From: Allium sativum
Taxonomy: Eukaryota > Streptophyta > Magnoliopsida > Asparagales > Amaryllidaceae
Assembly (NCBI GenBank): GCA_030737875.1
Contig: CM060909.1
Location: 392,841,565-392,905,564, forward strand
Direction: 5' to 3'
DNA length: 64,000 bases
Shown: positions 1-13,800 of the stretch, one piece after another
Numbering within the stretch: the stretch's first letter is position 1
Layout: each line of letters opens with the position of its first letter
Translations under genes and position numbers: made by a program
The notes under the pieces: model-generated
The model's database searches: none
What the model was told of the DNA's origin: nothing
Seen by the model: the letters and a program-made list of their open reading frames with translations, nothing else

Positions 1-1454
1 TGGGCTGTACACCCAAGAAGATGGAAACAGTTGGTGATCGTCCAGACGTACTTGGAGATCGATGGATATGCGGGGTACTAGGTGCCTCCGGTTTCGTTCA
101 GACCCAGAACGGACTTGTAAATGGACTGTGTGTCTGACATCGGATTTCATTCTGTGTGACTGATATCAGTTGCATAGGATGGTTTGCCTGTGTGGCATGC
201 CTAAGTGGCAAATGATCAAGGCTTCTGTTGAAAAGCAAAGTCTTGTGGTTGATGATCAAAGCACGGCCTTTGTGGCATAGCTTTGTGTAACGTTGAATCG
301 CGAGCCTCACACCCCGGTATGAACCAGAAACGGGAGAAAGGACCTCAGGGAGGGCCTACGTTTCCTCCTAGCTAAAAGTGGCGTCAGTGGTTTTACACGC
401 CCTGACGAGTTTGACTTATGTGGTTGTTGCTGTTGCGAGGCGCCTCGGTTAGATCGGACGATCCGGGTCCGATGGAGTCACTTGTTGGCTCGCTTACGCC
501 CCAAAGGGCGGCGAAACGTAGTGCTCAGGCATTTTTAATCCACTCCGTGTGGACCGGCCCTGTCGCTCCAAGGGTCGATGCGTTCTGATCCTGAGACTCG
601 GGCTAGGCAGTCTCGAATTCGGTAAGGACTATCTTTTGCCTTGGTTCATGACGGAAATCCAATTTCCAAATACGTGATCTTGCGGTTTTGATTGTAAACT
701 TATATATGGCGACATAGTGTTATGGGGCATTCATGCCGCCTATGATTGATACTTATGATTTGAAGTTGTTTTATACACTATGCACTTATAGTAGTACCAA
801 ATGATTTGTTTTAAACGTACTAAGCATGTTTGGCTATTATAAGGGAAAACCCTATCCTCGGCTGCGTTGCATTGTGTGATGGGACCTGGGTCTTATAATA
901 GCTTCATTTTTCTTTATTTAGCATTGCGCTGTTGTTTTATGCACTGGTATTCTTGGGAGGAAACCCGTTCCGTGTTATACGGCGTGGTCCCTTGATTTAC
1001 CTAACTTTGAAAATAAAGATTAATAACTGTTTTAGTTCTCACACCGGTCACATGACTGACCTGGAGTTTATTGTTTTGACCTAAACTCTGGGTGCCCTTA
1101 TTTCGACACGGGCAGCTAGTAGTTTTGGTTTTGCAGATTTATATTCACAGGATCCTGGTTTACAGCTGGAACGATATCCGGAAAGCTTTGTATCCGTATA
1201 TCTCCTTCTAGTTGTGTATTGTATTATTTTCCGCTGCTATGTATTTAAATGAAATTTAAATCTCTGATATTTCTGTGTAATATTCATTTTTACTCTGTAT
1301 ATTCTTGTAATCTGATGTATTGTTGTAATATACAATGAAATGTTCTTCCGTCTGCGTTCTATGTTGTGGCTTGTTCTCAAACGATAGGGCGTTTCGAACG
1401 GTCTGGGTCGGTTTAGCGACTGGTTCGGACCGAGCGAAATTCCTTGCCGTCACA
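1..1454 (+). mobile_element. 3' part of an A-related LTR (runs off left edge)
   Basis: This stretch aligns along most of its length with 26184-27560 of element A, so it is the 3' portion of an LTR in the same orientation. It shares the block with ACTGACCTGGAGTTTATTG and the block around AAACCCGTTCCGTGTTATAC. After about 1378 it diverges: A ends ...GGGTCTTTACA, whereas this copy ends ...CCGTCACA at 1454. It therefore belongs to a related but distinct subfamily. The next bases (1455 onward) match the interior of the B LTR at 9087, so this element inserted into B. The left end is outside the window, so a solo LTR cannot be told from a full element. The small ORFs here (98-310, 1335-1535) have no recognisable product. 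Confidence 0.85.
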
Positions 1455-1459
1455 ATACA
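1455..1459. repeat. Candidate right TSD (ATACA) of the A-related element
   Basis: The five bases directly after the terminal CA of the LTR at 1454 are ATACA. They equal 9087-9091 in the uninterrupted B LTR. The left partner would lie outside the window, so this is a half-observed TSD. Confidence 0.5.
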
Positions 1460-4400
1460 AGTCATCCAGGAACAGGATGAACCGAAGGTACTCTCCTACT
1501 GCATCCAATATAGGAATCACCCCAAGGATCAATAGCGAGTAGTCCTTACAATCCATAGATTCCAACCACGACAGAACTACAGTTTATCTCTGTTTGCAAC
1601 ATCAGATATTTTTAGCAGTTCTTCCGTTTATGAAGATCCACGGTCTTCAGTGCTCCATCTCGATCATCTTTTGATATCTTCACGTATTTGTTGGTCGAAA
1701 TGGTTTTCGAATATAAATTCGATACCGGTCTTTCCGTACCAACAATCGTATTGGACAGTTTGATAGTCGATGATTTAACTATCAAAATAAACAGTGTTTC
1801 AATCATGACAATCCAATGAGTTCACTGGTTCAGTATTCGGTATCACTTGCCCTTTTTAATCAAAACAAATGTAAATTTAACACTCTTAAATATTTCGATA
1901 TTTCGAATATAGCTTTTCACTTCTTATTTAACATAAGTGTTATCCTTTTAACAAATCCATTTTTTACTTAGGAAAATCCTATATTATATTTAATTTTTCT
2001 ATTTTCACTTTCAAAGCACTATTCACATTATTTCTAATATTGGAAAATCAATTCAGTTTATTACTCGTAAAAACAACATTACGAAATATCTTTGATTCAT
2101 TACTTGACAACATAACGCTTATTCTTATTGAATAAACTCAACTTTTACATTTTATTTCTAGCTCGAAAATATCATTAAAATTCACGCCATCCAATCTCCT
2201 TTTATTTCCCTTTTTACTTTGGAATCTCATTATATACATACTTGCCAAATTTTCACCAAATGTTGCGTTAGTATTTCTCTAATGGAATAATAAATTACTA
2301 CTAACCTCTTTCACCATTACAACTAATATCATCCTCAGATAATCCTGAAGTCGTTCAAGTTGGGGTAATTTAATTACCTCTCAGACCTTGATCAACAACA
2401 TTCATATCTCAAGATAAATATAAGTTGTAATCCAAAAACTGATACTTCATTCCAATATCAATAAAAATTCCATTTCTCTATTTTATTCAAAAATATGGTT
2501 TCATACAACCTTCTTACGCTTAGAAAATCTCTTTCTCGAATATAACATTATTCCTTAATTTAATAATTAAGTAATATTTTATAAAACACCACCTTTTAAC
2601 CCTGCCTCCTTAAAGCAAATTCATTTTATAATTCAGAATTGGTTATGTAACCCTATGACCCACTTCCTTTACCAAATTCACTTTTACCAATCTCCTTTCC
2701 AATCTATTCAACCTTTGCCCGCTCGAAATTCTCATTTCAATTCCCCACTTTTACTTAATTCCATTTTTAAGTAATGTTAATTTAGAATTAACGATATAAC
2801 ACCTCAAACCTCTTTTATATAACGCTGGTTTACTATAAAACCCTTTTCCTAAATCTCCTTTTACTTAATTCAAATAATTAAGTAACATTAATTTTAATCT
2901 ATAATATTCGCTTAAAAATTCCTTTTATAACTTTGTTATAAAACTCAAGTTTTAAACAAAACCTGTTCATAAACTCCTTTCACTATTCCATTGGATTTCA
3001 TTTCAACTCAGATTACTTTTTAAATGAATTCCCATTAAAAAGTAACTTTCTAAATTATTTTTAATTAAAATAATAATTTACTTTAATCATTATCTACTGT
3101 AAAGTAGTTAACTACTTTATTAACCAAAATAAAACAGTAAATTTCCTTTTAAAAATCTTATTAAAGTTAAACCAATATTCTCTAAACTACTTTACTATAT
3201 TAATTAAAATCAAACTAATTTAATAATCAATTTCCTATAAAATAGTCGACTTAGTTACTCAAAGCACGGTTATCCCTTTAATCGATTCCAATTTGTTCTC
3301 TCTTTAAATTAATTAATAATATAATTAATTTAAATAATTCCATTTAATTGTTTCTTAACAAAACAATTATCTAATTATTAACCGTTAGGTTAATTTCCAT
3401 TCACTTGTTCATAAATCTGATTAACATCAGAATTGACTTTATGAAATCAATTTACAATTAATTAAAATAAATATTTCCTTTTAATAAAGTTTTATTCAAA
3501 ATATATATATATATATTTCAAAATCTATCTTTAGTTATAAAATAAATTTTATAACTCCAGTTCCATCAATTTACCTAACGGTAAATCGATATAAATAAAA
3601 CAATTCTCTTTTAGGACATTTACTGCCGATTACTCAACCAATACTTCCCATTGGTTAAAACCAAACACAGGCTGAATTTCCAATCAATGATCAATACTCA
3701 AATCAATCACCCAAACATAACAGTTCATATGATAATATGAAAATAAATAATATATTTGAGGAATCCGGTTAGATCCCTCCAACCTATTCTTCCCTGTATA
3801 CAAATGGTTATCTCCAAACAGATCGTTCAATTTAATTTAACTGATAATAATAAATAACGACCATTTAATCCCAACCACAAGCAATTCAACCAATTAAACA
3901 CATTTATTTTATAAACGTGACCAACGAGGTAAGTTACCTTTATTCGAACCAATCGTTAGAATAACGATTTGATATTTCACTGAAATTAAACACGGTTTAA
4001 TTTCATCGATTAAATCAACAAATGGATATATAATTAGCAAACAGTCAACCATTAACAAGCAGAGCACCTAAAATAAAAACCCAATTTATATAAAATATAA
4101 ATGGGAAAAACTGAGTGAGTTTAACTCACCTTGATCTGATTCTATTGTCAACAGCTTGTTTTAATTAAATTAAACAGTGGTTTAATTTAATTAAAATTTC
4201 CGGTTGATTCCAGTTGCGTCCAATTCCGTTCCAGAATGTTCTGTCCTTTGGTACGACTCCAGTGTCTCTTATTTGGTTTAATTCTGATGACATATGAATT
4301 TAGTCACTAAAAATTGAAGTTAATATAATTTAATTATTAATCACGGTTTAAACTAATTATGTTTGTATACAGGAATATCGGTAGATCAATTTTTTTCTTT

Positions 4401-4789
4401 TACTATTTCAAGGCCCGATATTTTACTTAGTTTCCCAAGCCTAACAAAATTGCTTCCCTCACGCTCTGTTGTCCTTCGATCTGAAATATGAAACAGATTC
4501 CCTAAGTATAACATTCAAAAATTAATTATATTATTAAATTGTATAAATCTAGTCCGATTACTTTTGTTTTTGATTCCAGTTCGCAACCGATTTTCCTTTA
4601 AACTTCGTTCCCAATCCTGTTTCCTCTTACTGAAATCCTGTCATGAGTACACAAATAATTAACTACTCATTATAGGTTAGTTAAAATTTAATTATTTAAT
4701 TAAACACTAGTTAACTAATTACTGCATTAGACAGATTCAGGCCGATCACTTCTGTTCGTTGAAAACTGCTCAGCCAACATTTTATACTG

Positions 4790-5281
4790 CTACTCTTCGT
4801 CAGTTCCTAAGTGATAGTCAATCTCAATAAGTAATGCGTATTTAATATGATAATTAGCCAAATTTAATTGATTAAATTTACTTCTGTTCTTACGTAGGTT
4901 GACCCTTTTAAAAAGGAAATCACGACCACGATTTGTTTCTCCACTCCTGTTGTACTGCTCGTGTTCTTTTCCACATGGTGCTGCGTCTTCAACATTTAAC
5001 CAATGCCTCTTTAAATTCTTCAGCTCGAAATTTGGGTGATCCCTCTTTACAGTTTCAGTTTCATGTTGTACAGATAAACCGAGCAAAAACTCCCCCACGT
5101 CAAAATCACAGCCGCACCCTTTGCCAAACTTTACACTATGCGTCTTTAAACCAAACACCCGTTCAGTCAAAGAAATCCAGCCCCCCAGCCTACTGATGTT
5201 GACCGAAAGTTGATCAAGCATCATCGCCAGACACGGCTTCGCCTCCTCCCCCATCGAACAAGACGCCATCCATTCTAGCAT
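4790..5281 (-). CDS. 163-codon ORF in the B LTR, unknown function
   Basis: The ORF starts about 280 nt downstream (minus strand) of the LTR TATA box at 5561, in the GC-rich leader. The N-terminal half contains a Cys/Gly-rich stretch (VKFGKGCGCDFDVGEFL) and the C-terminal half is charged. I recognise no domain. In the other LTR the same frame (12701-12916) stops after 71 codons because a CAA-type codon reads TAA, so it is not strictly maintained. It may be a chance ORF in a GC-rich leader, or a remnant of a small LTR-encoded protein. Element C has an ORF at the equivalent position with a loosely similar VKYGCGNDLGC segment (see findings). Confidence 0.3.
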   Translation of the reverse strand: MLEWMASCSMGEEAKPCLAMMLDQLSVNISRLGGWISLTERVFGLKTHSVKFGKGCGCDFDVGEFLLGLSVQHETETVKRDHPNFELKNLKRHWLNVEDAAPCGKEHEQYNRSGETNRGRDFLFKRVNLRKNRSKFNQLNLANYHIKYALLIEIDYHLGTDEE

Positions 5282-5560
5282 CCCCTATTTCCTGGAAAAG
5301 CCATCGAACCACCGTGACTTCGTGAGGGTTTTCCGATCAGCTCAAACCCTATTCGCCGATCATCACCGTTCGTTTAGTAGATCTCAAGGAGTTAAACATG
5401 ATTGTGGTTATAGGTTTTGTAAATCGGTTCCTGGTTTGGATGTTAATTGAAGAAGAAATCTGGAGCTTATAGGCCATTTCTATGTATTAGTGACGGCTAA
5501 ACAGATGAGTTGACTGCGCAAGGCTTCGTTTGACCAAATAAGGGTTTCAGAATGAGATGG

Positions 5561-5572
5561 TATATATATAAG
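5561..5572 (-). promoter_or_regulatory. TATA box of B 3' LTR
   Basis: The minus strand reads CTTATATATATA, about 1.09 kb from the LTR 5' terminus at 6655, followed downstream by a GC-rich leader. The other LTR has the same motif at 13196-13207. Elements A and C have a TATA-like motif in the same relative place, which supports its use as the promoter. Confidence 0.55.
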
Positions 5573-6467
5573 GCAGGACAAGCATATTATTATTTTATTA
5601 ACGAAACTTCGCACTAAAGTAACATGTAAAATATCCACAATTGACTTCTGTTTTCTGATAAAAAACAAATCCTAGCATAGAAAAATATTCCAGACCCAAT
5701 GGTACAGGTTTCGTCAAAATCCGACATCGTTTGAAAAAATTTCCTTTATGAAGCCAGCGAAAAACACGCATTAAAATTTTCCACGATCACTAAATAAATC
5801 CAATCAACTTGAAACTTTGAAATCATACAATAATTAATCAATACGAATCCAACGGCACCAGTTTCGTCGCATTCTGAGACTGTTTTCCCGGTAGGCTATT
5901 TTTACATGCACCGCAGTGCCATTTTGGACACCAATTTATTTGATCCTCAAAAATAACAAACTATATACCTATCCTGACTATAATCGACGCTATGAACTCA
6001 ACGAAACTGGTTTCGTGGCTTAATTTGATCGTTTTCTCAAGTTACACTCATATACCTCTCTATTAAATTAAATTCATTTAATTAACCGCTAGAGAAATTG
6101 ATTGGGTGTTTACGGCTGTCGTGGCCACAAACGACATCGGTTTGCCACGCAATTCAATACCGTACAATAATTTAATGTTACAGTTCCAATGAAACTAATT
6201 TCGGCGAAAATGAAGACTGTTTGCAAAATGGCTATTTTAAAGGCCTTTAATTTAATAACGATTTCCATAGCGACTATTCCAAAATTTGATTTGGCCATAA
6301 CTTACAATTTACAATACAAATTCTGGATTTTCCTCTTTCATATGAAAATTATCATCAACAAGATTATGACGTTTCTCGTTTCACAGAAATCCGACTTATA
6401 TCGGACCCTGTACATCAATTTAAGTTCAAAACCCAATATTACAAACTGCCGCGTCATTTCAAGCTCG

Positions 6468-6470
<3 letters not shown>

Positions 6471-6534
<64 letters not shown>
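6471..6534. repeat. (TA)n microsatellite, about 32 units
   Basis: A pure TA run lies near the LTR 5' end. The equivalent site of the other B LTR (about 14107-14117) has only a few TA units, so the expansion occurred after integration. Confidence 0.95.
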
Positions 6535-6535
<1 letters not shown>

Positions 6536-6655
6536 CGTTCAAACTTCGTTTTAATCAGCGAATTAAATATTTAAAATCCATTAATATTCCAAATATAATA
6601 TTTAAAATAATAATTTAAATAAAATATTTGACTACAAAAAATACGGGACGTTACA

Positions 6656-6670
6656 TTCTTCCCCCCCTTA
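6656..6670 (-). promoter_or_regulatory. Polypurine tract of element B
   Basis: The minus strand reads TAAGGGGGGGAAGAA directly before the LTR start TGTAACG. It is preceded by TTTCGAGGACGAAATT, a sequence typical of the 3' end of plant Ty3/gypsy elements. This would be the plus-strand DNA primer. Confidence 0.9.
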
Positions 6671-6805
6671 AAATAATTTCGTCCTCGAAATTGCTAAGGT
6701 AAGAAAGAGCATTACAACCCCATTAATTTTCAAATCCCATTTATTATAAATCAAAAACCAATTCAATACCATATATAAATATTTCCAAGAATACCGAAAA
6801 AATTC

Positions 6806-6859
6806 CTAACATCTTAAATTCCCGAGAAAATTCGACAGAGTCTCCCCTACACGAAGTGA
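6806..6859 (-). pseudogene. Conserved C-terminal peptide remnant before the PPT (B)
   Basis: The minus-strand frame reads SLRVGETLSNFLGNLRC followed by TAG. It aligns with RLSRTKEMLAKFFEKLRC-stop in element C (20818-20876) and GEVMAKFFENLGC-stop in A (28450-28491). It lies where a Ty3/gypsy polyprotein normally ends, so I infer a fossil of the pol C-terminus. No intact domain remains. Confidence 0.4.
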
Positions 6860-7862
6860 CATCTGCGAAATCGCATGAGCCAATAACATACCTCGACCAA
6901 CACGTTAGGAAAACAAAAATCAATACCCAAAATTTTATATTTTCGCGTAGGCGTACCTTTTCGAACGCTATTTAGCATACTTGCCCAATTTATGTGCAGT
7001 ATACGCAACTATAATAATTCTCAAAGCCATGTGGCACCTGTACTCAACTCAATTCACATATCAGTAACAGATATATGAAATTCTTAAATAATATTTAATT
7101 AATTAATACGCATAACCATAACAATTTCCAAAATCAAGAATGAAGTATTCATTTGCAACACAGAACGTAATTATTCAACTTTAACTCATATGATTACCTT
7201 CCAGTTGACTATACTGGAATTTAATTATAATTCAACTTTTTATTAAACTATTGTTGAATTTATATTCAAGCAATCTAACACCAAATCAATACCAATCAAC
7301 AATCAATGCACAACCAATCTCAATCAAAATAATTGAATTTATGTTCGATATTAATATTTTATTTTGGTTTCGCATATTTGAACATCAATTGATTAATATC
7401 CGACTGATTTCTATTTGATTATTATTTATTCAAAGTTCAAATTTATTTATTTATCAAATTTCCAATTTCCAACCAGCTTTATATAATTTCGATATCATTC
7501 TTAATTTAATTCCACTAATCAAGGTTAAGTCTCAGTTCAAATTTTCAATTCGATTTGAATTCAAATCGATCAAACACACAAACCAATATCTAAATAATTT
7601 AATAAAATTATTTCTTTTCTATACAAAAGTATAATTTGGGAAAATTATTTCATTTACCCTCTTTACAAAACAATACTGCATCCATTGCTAGTTCAATGCT
7701 TCTCAACACTTGAACCGATCAAATAACACAATAAAAAACATTTTTATATAGAATTTACAAATACACGCTCTCATATATATACACTCAATCTCGATCTAGG
7801 GTATTACTAACCCAATTTCCATCGATTTATACCACAGAGCCAAGGTTATTACTAAACCAATA

Positions 7863-7874
7863 GCTCTGATACCA
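7863..7874 (-). promoter_or_regulatory. PBS of element B (initiator tRNA-Met)
   Basis: The minus strand reads TGGTATCAGAGC, the standard plant LTR-retrotransposon PBS complementary to the 3' end of initiator tRNA-Met. It is separated from the LTR by one base. Confidence 0.95.
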
Positions 7875-7875
7875 C

Positions 7876-10800
7876 TGTAACGACCCAAGGATTTTCGGCC
7901 CCGAAAATCGACATAAATACCTTTACCGTAACTCATGCCGACCTTCCAAACGCCGGAACGTTATTAGAAAGAATTTAGAGGGTGAGATAAGAAAGAAATA
8001 TTAGAATAGAAGAAGAAGAAACAACACAACACAGAGTCTCACATCGCAGCGGAACAAAATATAATACAAAAATAAATCTTTATTTAGAGCTTTAAAAATA
8101 CTTACAATCATCAGAGTACATCATACATATGGACAGTTATAATAACTTGTCCTCACAGCGGAATAGTAGCTATATAATATCATACGTCTGAACATTTCCA
8201 GCTCGTCTCTGGACTTTGCAGCATCCGATAACCTGAACCTTTACACGCCGGTCTAACCCGAGCATTTACAAAACACCGGGTCAGTCTAGTGAACCAGAGT
8301 GAGAAAAACTCGCACAGTCTTAAAGGAGATCACACAACTTGATTTTAAAGTCAAAATATTTTTGAAAGAAAAGGATAATCGTAAGACCAAATCCACACAT
8401 AAATACGGACGGTTTTTACCTTACGATAACCCAAAACATTTTTGAAATAAATATCTTTTCTGATATTATAATAATGTCTAAATACAAGTAAACAGCAATC
8501 TAGTGGAACCCTTGCATCTCACACTCTACATATATAGTATACAATTAAAAACCGTGAGCGCTTATTGGAAATTGGATTCCGACTTATGACAAGGTATGGG
8601 ACCACCTGCCGATAGTGTATCTCTAGAGGCGAATACACTGGGTTCAACAAGAACGTCTTGACACCCGACCCTCACATGATCGACCACTCATTTCGCTTGA
8701 GTGTATCGAATGTATATCACCAACGGTTGGGCTCAAACCACTGTTTCCCGAAAAGGGACAGCATCGAAATAGATTAAAGAGCAAAAAGGAATTTCTCTAG
8801 ATAGATGATGATACAACCTAATGGGAGCGACCCATATAGCCATGCTGCCTGCCCGATTTCTGTCCCGGTTGTGAGGCTTGAGGTTTAAATTATCTTTTGG
8901 GATATTTGGTCACCATTCACTTTGAATGCCACATCGTCAGATCCGCCAGATATCACTAATTGACGTCCATGAAAATAATCTGGTCGTTAAGCTAAGAGAA
9001 GTGCCCTTCTCCGCCACTAACAGAAATATGTTTGTAAAAATCAACGTACGTTATCCCTTTGGAAATACTCTGTCAGACATCCGTCCATACAAGTCATCCA
9101 GGAACAGGATGAACCGAAGGTACTCTCCTACTGCATCCAATATAGGAATCACCCCAAGGATCAATAGCGAGTAGTCCTTACAATCCATAGATTCCAACCA
9201 CGACAGAACTACAGTTTATCTCTGTTTGCAACATCAGATATTTTTAGCAGTTCTTCCGTTTATGAAGATCCACGGTCTTCAGTGCTCCATCTCGATCATC
9301 TTTTGATATCTTCACGTATTTGTTGGTCGAAATGGTTTTCGAATATAAATTCGATACCGGTCTTTCCGTACCAACAATCGTATTGGACAGATTTGATAAT
9401 CGGTGATTTAACTATCAAAATAAACAGTGTTTCAATCATGACAATCCAATGAGTTCACTGGTTCAGTATTCGGTATCACTTGGCCTTTTTAATTAAAACA
9501 AATGTATTTAAAACTCTTAAATATTTCGATATTTCGAATATAGCTTTTCACTTCTTATTTAACATAAGTGTTATCCTTTTAACAAATCCATTTTTTTATT
9601 AGGAAAATCCTATAATATATTTTGTTTTTCTATTTTCACTTTCAAAGCACTATTCACATTATTTCTAATTTTGGAAAATCAATTCAGATTATTACTCATA
9701 AAAACAACATTATGGAATATCTTTGATTCATTACTTGACAACATAACGCTTATTCTTATTGAATAAACTCAACTTTTACATTTCATTTCTAGCTTAGAAA
9801 TATCATTAAAATTCACGCCATCCATTCTCCTTTTATTTCCCTTTTTACTTTGGAATCTCATTATATACATACTTGCCAAATTTTCGCCAAAGTGTTGCGT
9901 TAGTATTTCTCTAATGGAATAATAAATTACTAGTAACCTCTTTCACCGTTACAACTAATATCATCCTCAGATAATCCGGAAGTTGTTCAAGTTTGGGTAT
10001 TTTAATTACCTCTCATACCTTGATCAACAACGTTCATATCTCAAGATAAATATAAGTTGTAATCCAAAAACTGATACTTCATTCCAATATCAATAAAAAT
10101 TCCATTTCTCCATTTTATTCAAAAATATGGTTTCATACAACCTTCTTACGCTTAGAAAATCTCTTTCTCGAATATAACATTATTCCTTAATTTAATAATT
10201 AAGTAATATTTTATAAAACACCACCTTTTAACCCTGCCTCATTAAAGAAAATTCATTTTATAATTCAGAATTGGTTATACACCCCTATGACCCACTTCCT
10301 TTACCAAATTCACTTTTACCAATCTCCTTTCCAATCTATTCAACCTTTGCCCGCTCGAAATTCTCATTTCAATTCCCCACTTTTACTTAGTTCCATTTTT
10401 AAGTAACATTAATTTAGAATTAACGATATAACACCTCAAACATTTTTTATATAACACTGGATTATTAAAAAACCCTTTTCCTAAATCTCCTTTTACTTAA
10501 TTCAAATAATTAAGTAACATTTATTTTAAGCTATAATATTCGCTTAAAAATTCCTTTTATAACTTTGTTATAAAACTCAGGTTACAAAAAAACCTGTTCA
10601 TAAACTCCTTTCACTATTTCATTGGATTTCATTTCAACTCAGATGACTTTTTAAATGAATTCCCATTAAAAAGTAACTTTCTAGATTATTTTTAATTAAA
10701 ATAATAATTCACTTTAATCATTAACTACTGTAAAGTAGTTAACTACTTTATTAACCAAAATACAATAGTAATTTTCCCTTTTTTAAAATCTTATTAAAGT

Positions 10801-13800
10801 TAAACCAATATTCTCTAAACGACTTTATTATATTAATTCAAATCAAACTAATTTAATAAACAATTTCCTATAAAATAGTCAACTTAGTTACTCAAAGCAC
10901 AGTTATCCCTTTAATCGATTCCAATTTTTTCTCTTTTTAAATTAATTAGTAATATAATTAATTTAAATAATTCCCTTTAACTGTTTCTTAACAAAACAAT
11001 TATCCAATTATTAACCTTTAGGTTAATTTCCATTCACTTGTTCATAAATCTGATTAACATCAGAATTGACTTTATGAAATCAATTTACAATTAATTAAAA
11101 TAAATATTTCCTTTTAATAAAGTTTTATTCAAAATATATATATTTCACAATCTATCTTTAGTTATAAAATAAATTTTATAACTTCAGTTCCATCAATTTG
11201 CCTAACGGTAAATCGATATAAATAAAACAATTCTCTTTTAGGCCATTTACTGCCGATTACTCAACCAATACTTCCCATTGGTTAAAACCAAACACAAGTT
11301 GAATTTCCAATCAATGATCAATACTCAAATCAATCACCCAAACATAACAGTTCATATGATAATATGAAAATAAATAATATATTTGAGGAATCCGGTTGGA
11401 TCCCTCCAACTTGTTCTTCCCTGTATACAAATGGTTATCTCCAAACAGATCGTTCAATTTTATTTACCTGATAATAATAAATAACGACCATTTAATCCCA
11501 ACCACAAGCAATTCAAACAATTCAACCAATTAAACACGTTTATTTTATAAACGTGACCAACAAGGTAAGTTACCTTTATTGGAACCAATCGTTAGAATAA
11601 CGATTTGATATTTCACTGAAATTAGACACGGTTTAATTTCATCGATTAAATCAACAAATGGATATATAATTAGCAAACAGTCAACCATCAACAAGTAGGG
11701 CACCCAAAATAAAAACCCAATTTATATAAAATATAAATGGGAAAATTGAGTAAGTTTAACTCGCCTTGATCTGATTCTGTTGTCAACGACTTGTTTTAAT
11801 TAAATTAAACAGTGGTTTAATTTAATTAAAATTTCCAGTTGATTCCAATTGCGTCCAATTCCGTTCCAGAATGTTCTGTCCTTTGGTACAACTCTAGTGT
11901 CTCTTATTTGGTTTAATTCTGATGACATATGAATTTAGTCACTAAAAATTGAAGTTAATATGATTTAATTATTAATCACGGTTTAAACTAATTACGTTTG
12001 TATACAGGAATATCGGCAGATCCATTTTTTTCTTTTACTGTTTCAAGGCCCGATATTTTACTTAGTTTCCCAAGCCTAACAAAATTGCTTCCCTCACGCT
12101 CTGTTGTCCTTCGATCTGAAATATGAAACAGATTCCCTAAGTATAACATTAACAAATTAATTATATTATTAAATTGTATAAATCACGTTCGATTACTTTT
12201 ATTTTTGATTCCAGTTCGCAACAGATTTTCCTTTAAACTTTGTTCCCGTTCCTGTTTCCTCTTACGGAAATCCTGTCATGAGTAAACAAATAATTAACTA
12301 ATCATTATAGGTTAATTAAACTTTAATTATTTAATTAAACACTAGTTAACTAATTATTGCATTAGACAGATTCAGGCCGATCACTTCTGTTCGTTGAAAA
12401 TTGCTCAACCAACATTTTATACTGCTACTCTTCGTCAGTTCCTAAGTGATAGTCAATCTCAATAAGTCATGCGTATTTAATATGATAATTAACCAAATTT
12501 AATTGATTAAATTTACATCTGTTCTTACGCAGGTTGACCCTCTTTAAAAGGAAATCACGGCCACGATTTGCTTCTCCACTCCTGTTGTACTGCTCATGTT
12601 CTTCTCCATAAGGTGTTGCGTCTGCAACATTTAACCAACACCTCTTTAAATTCTTTAGCTTGAAATTTGGGTGATCCCTCTTTACAGTTTCAGTTTCACA
12701 TTATACAGATAAACCGGGCAAAAACTCCCCCACGTCAAAATCACAGCCGCACCCTTTGCCAAACTTTACACTATGCGTCTTTAAACCAAACACCCGTTCA
12801 GTCGAAGAAATCCATCCCCCCAGCCTACTGATGTTGACCGAAAGTTGTCCAAGCATCATCGCCGGACGCGGCTTCGCCTCATCCCCCATCGAACAAAACG
12901 CCATCCATTCTAGCATCCCCTATTTCCTGGAAAAGCCATCAAACCACCGTGACTTCGTGAGGGTTTTCCGATCAGCTCAAACCCTATTCGCCGATCATCA
13001 CCGTTCGTTTAGTAGATCTCAAGGAGTTAAACATGTTTGTGGTTATAGGTTTTGTAAATCGTTTCATGGTTTGGATGTTAATTGAAGAAGAAATCTAGAG
13101 CTTATAGGCCATTTGTGTGTATTAGTGGCGGCTGAACAGATGAGTTGACCGCGTAAGGCTTGGTTTGACCAAATAAGGGTTTCAGAATGAGATGGTATAT
13201 ATATAAGGGAGGACAAGCATATTATTATTTTATTAACGAAACTTCGCGCTAAAGTAACATGTAAAACTATCCACAATTGACTTCTGTTTTGTGATAAAAA
13301 AAACAAATCCTAGCATAGAAAAATATTCCGGACCCAATGGGACAGGTTTCGTCGAAATCCGACATTGTTTGAAAAAATTTCCTTTATGAAACCAGCAAAA
13401 AACACGCGTTTAAATTTTCCACGATCACTAAATAAATCCAATCAACTTGAAACTTCGAAATCCTACAATAATTAATTAATACGAATCCAACGGCACCAGT
13501 TTCGTCGCATTTTGAGACTGTTTTCCCGGTAGACTATTTTTACACGCACCGCAATGCCATTTTGGACACCAATTTATCTGATCCTCAAAAATAACAAACT
13601 ATATACCTATCCTGACTAGAATCGATGCTACGAACTCAATGGAACTGGTTTCGTGGCTTAGTTTGATCGTTTTCTCAGGTTACACTCATATACCTCTCTA
13701 TTAAATTAAATTCATTTAATTAACCGCTAGAGAAATTGATTGGGTGTTTACGGCTGTCGTGGCCACAAACGACATCGGTTTGCCACGCAATTCAATACCG

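Larger units (their letters stand above)
1455..6655 (-). repeat. Element B 3' LTR (left copy, truncated)
   Basis: This is homologous to 9087-14249. It is the 3' LTR because the polypurine tract adjoins it at 6656. It ends in ...GGGACGTTACA at 6655. It lacks the portion equivalent to 7876-9086, which lies on the far side of the A-related insertion. It differs from the right LTR by many scattered substitutions and small indels and by a strongly expanded TA microsatellite. Confidence 0.88.
6656..7875 (-). mobile_element. Element B internal region (1.22 kb, no gag-pol)
   Basis: On the minus strand this starts with the PBS and ends with the polypurine tract. It is AT-rich and has no ORF of significance. 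Near the 3' end a short reading frame ending in TAG (6806-6859) matches the equivalent place in A and C. The rest is unrecognisable as protein, so all replication proteins must be supplied in trans. Confidence 0.8.
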
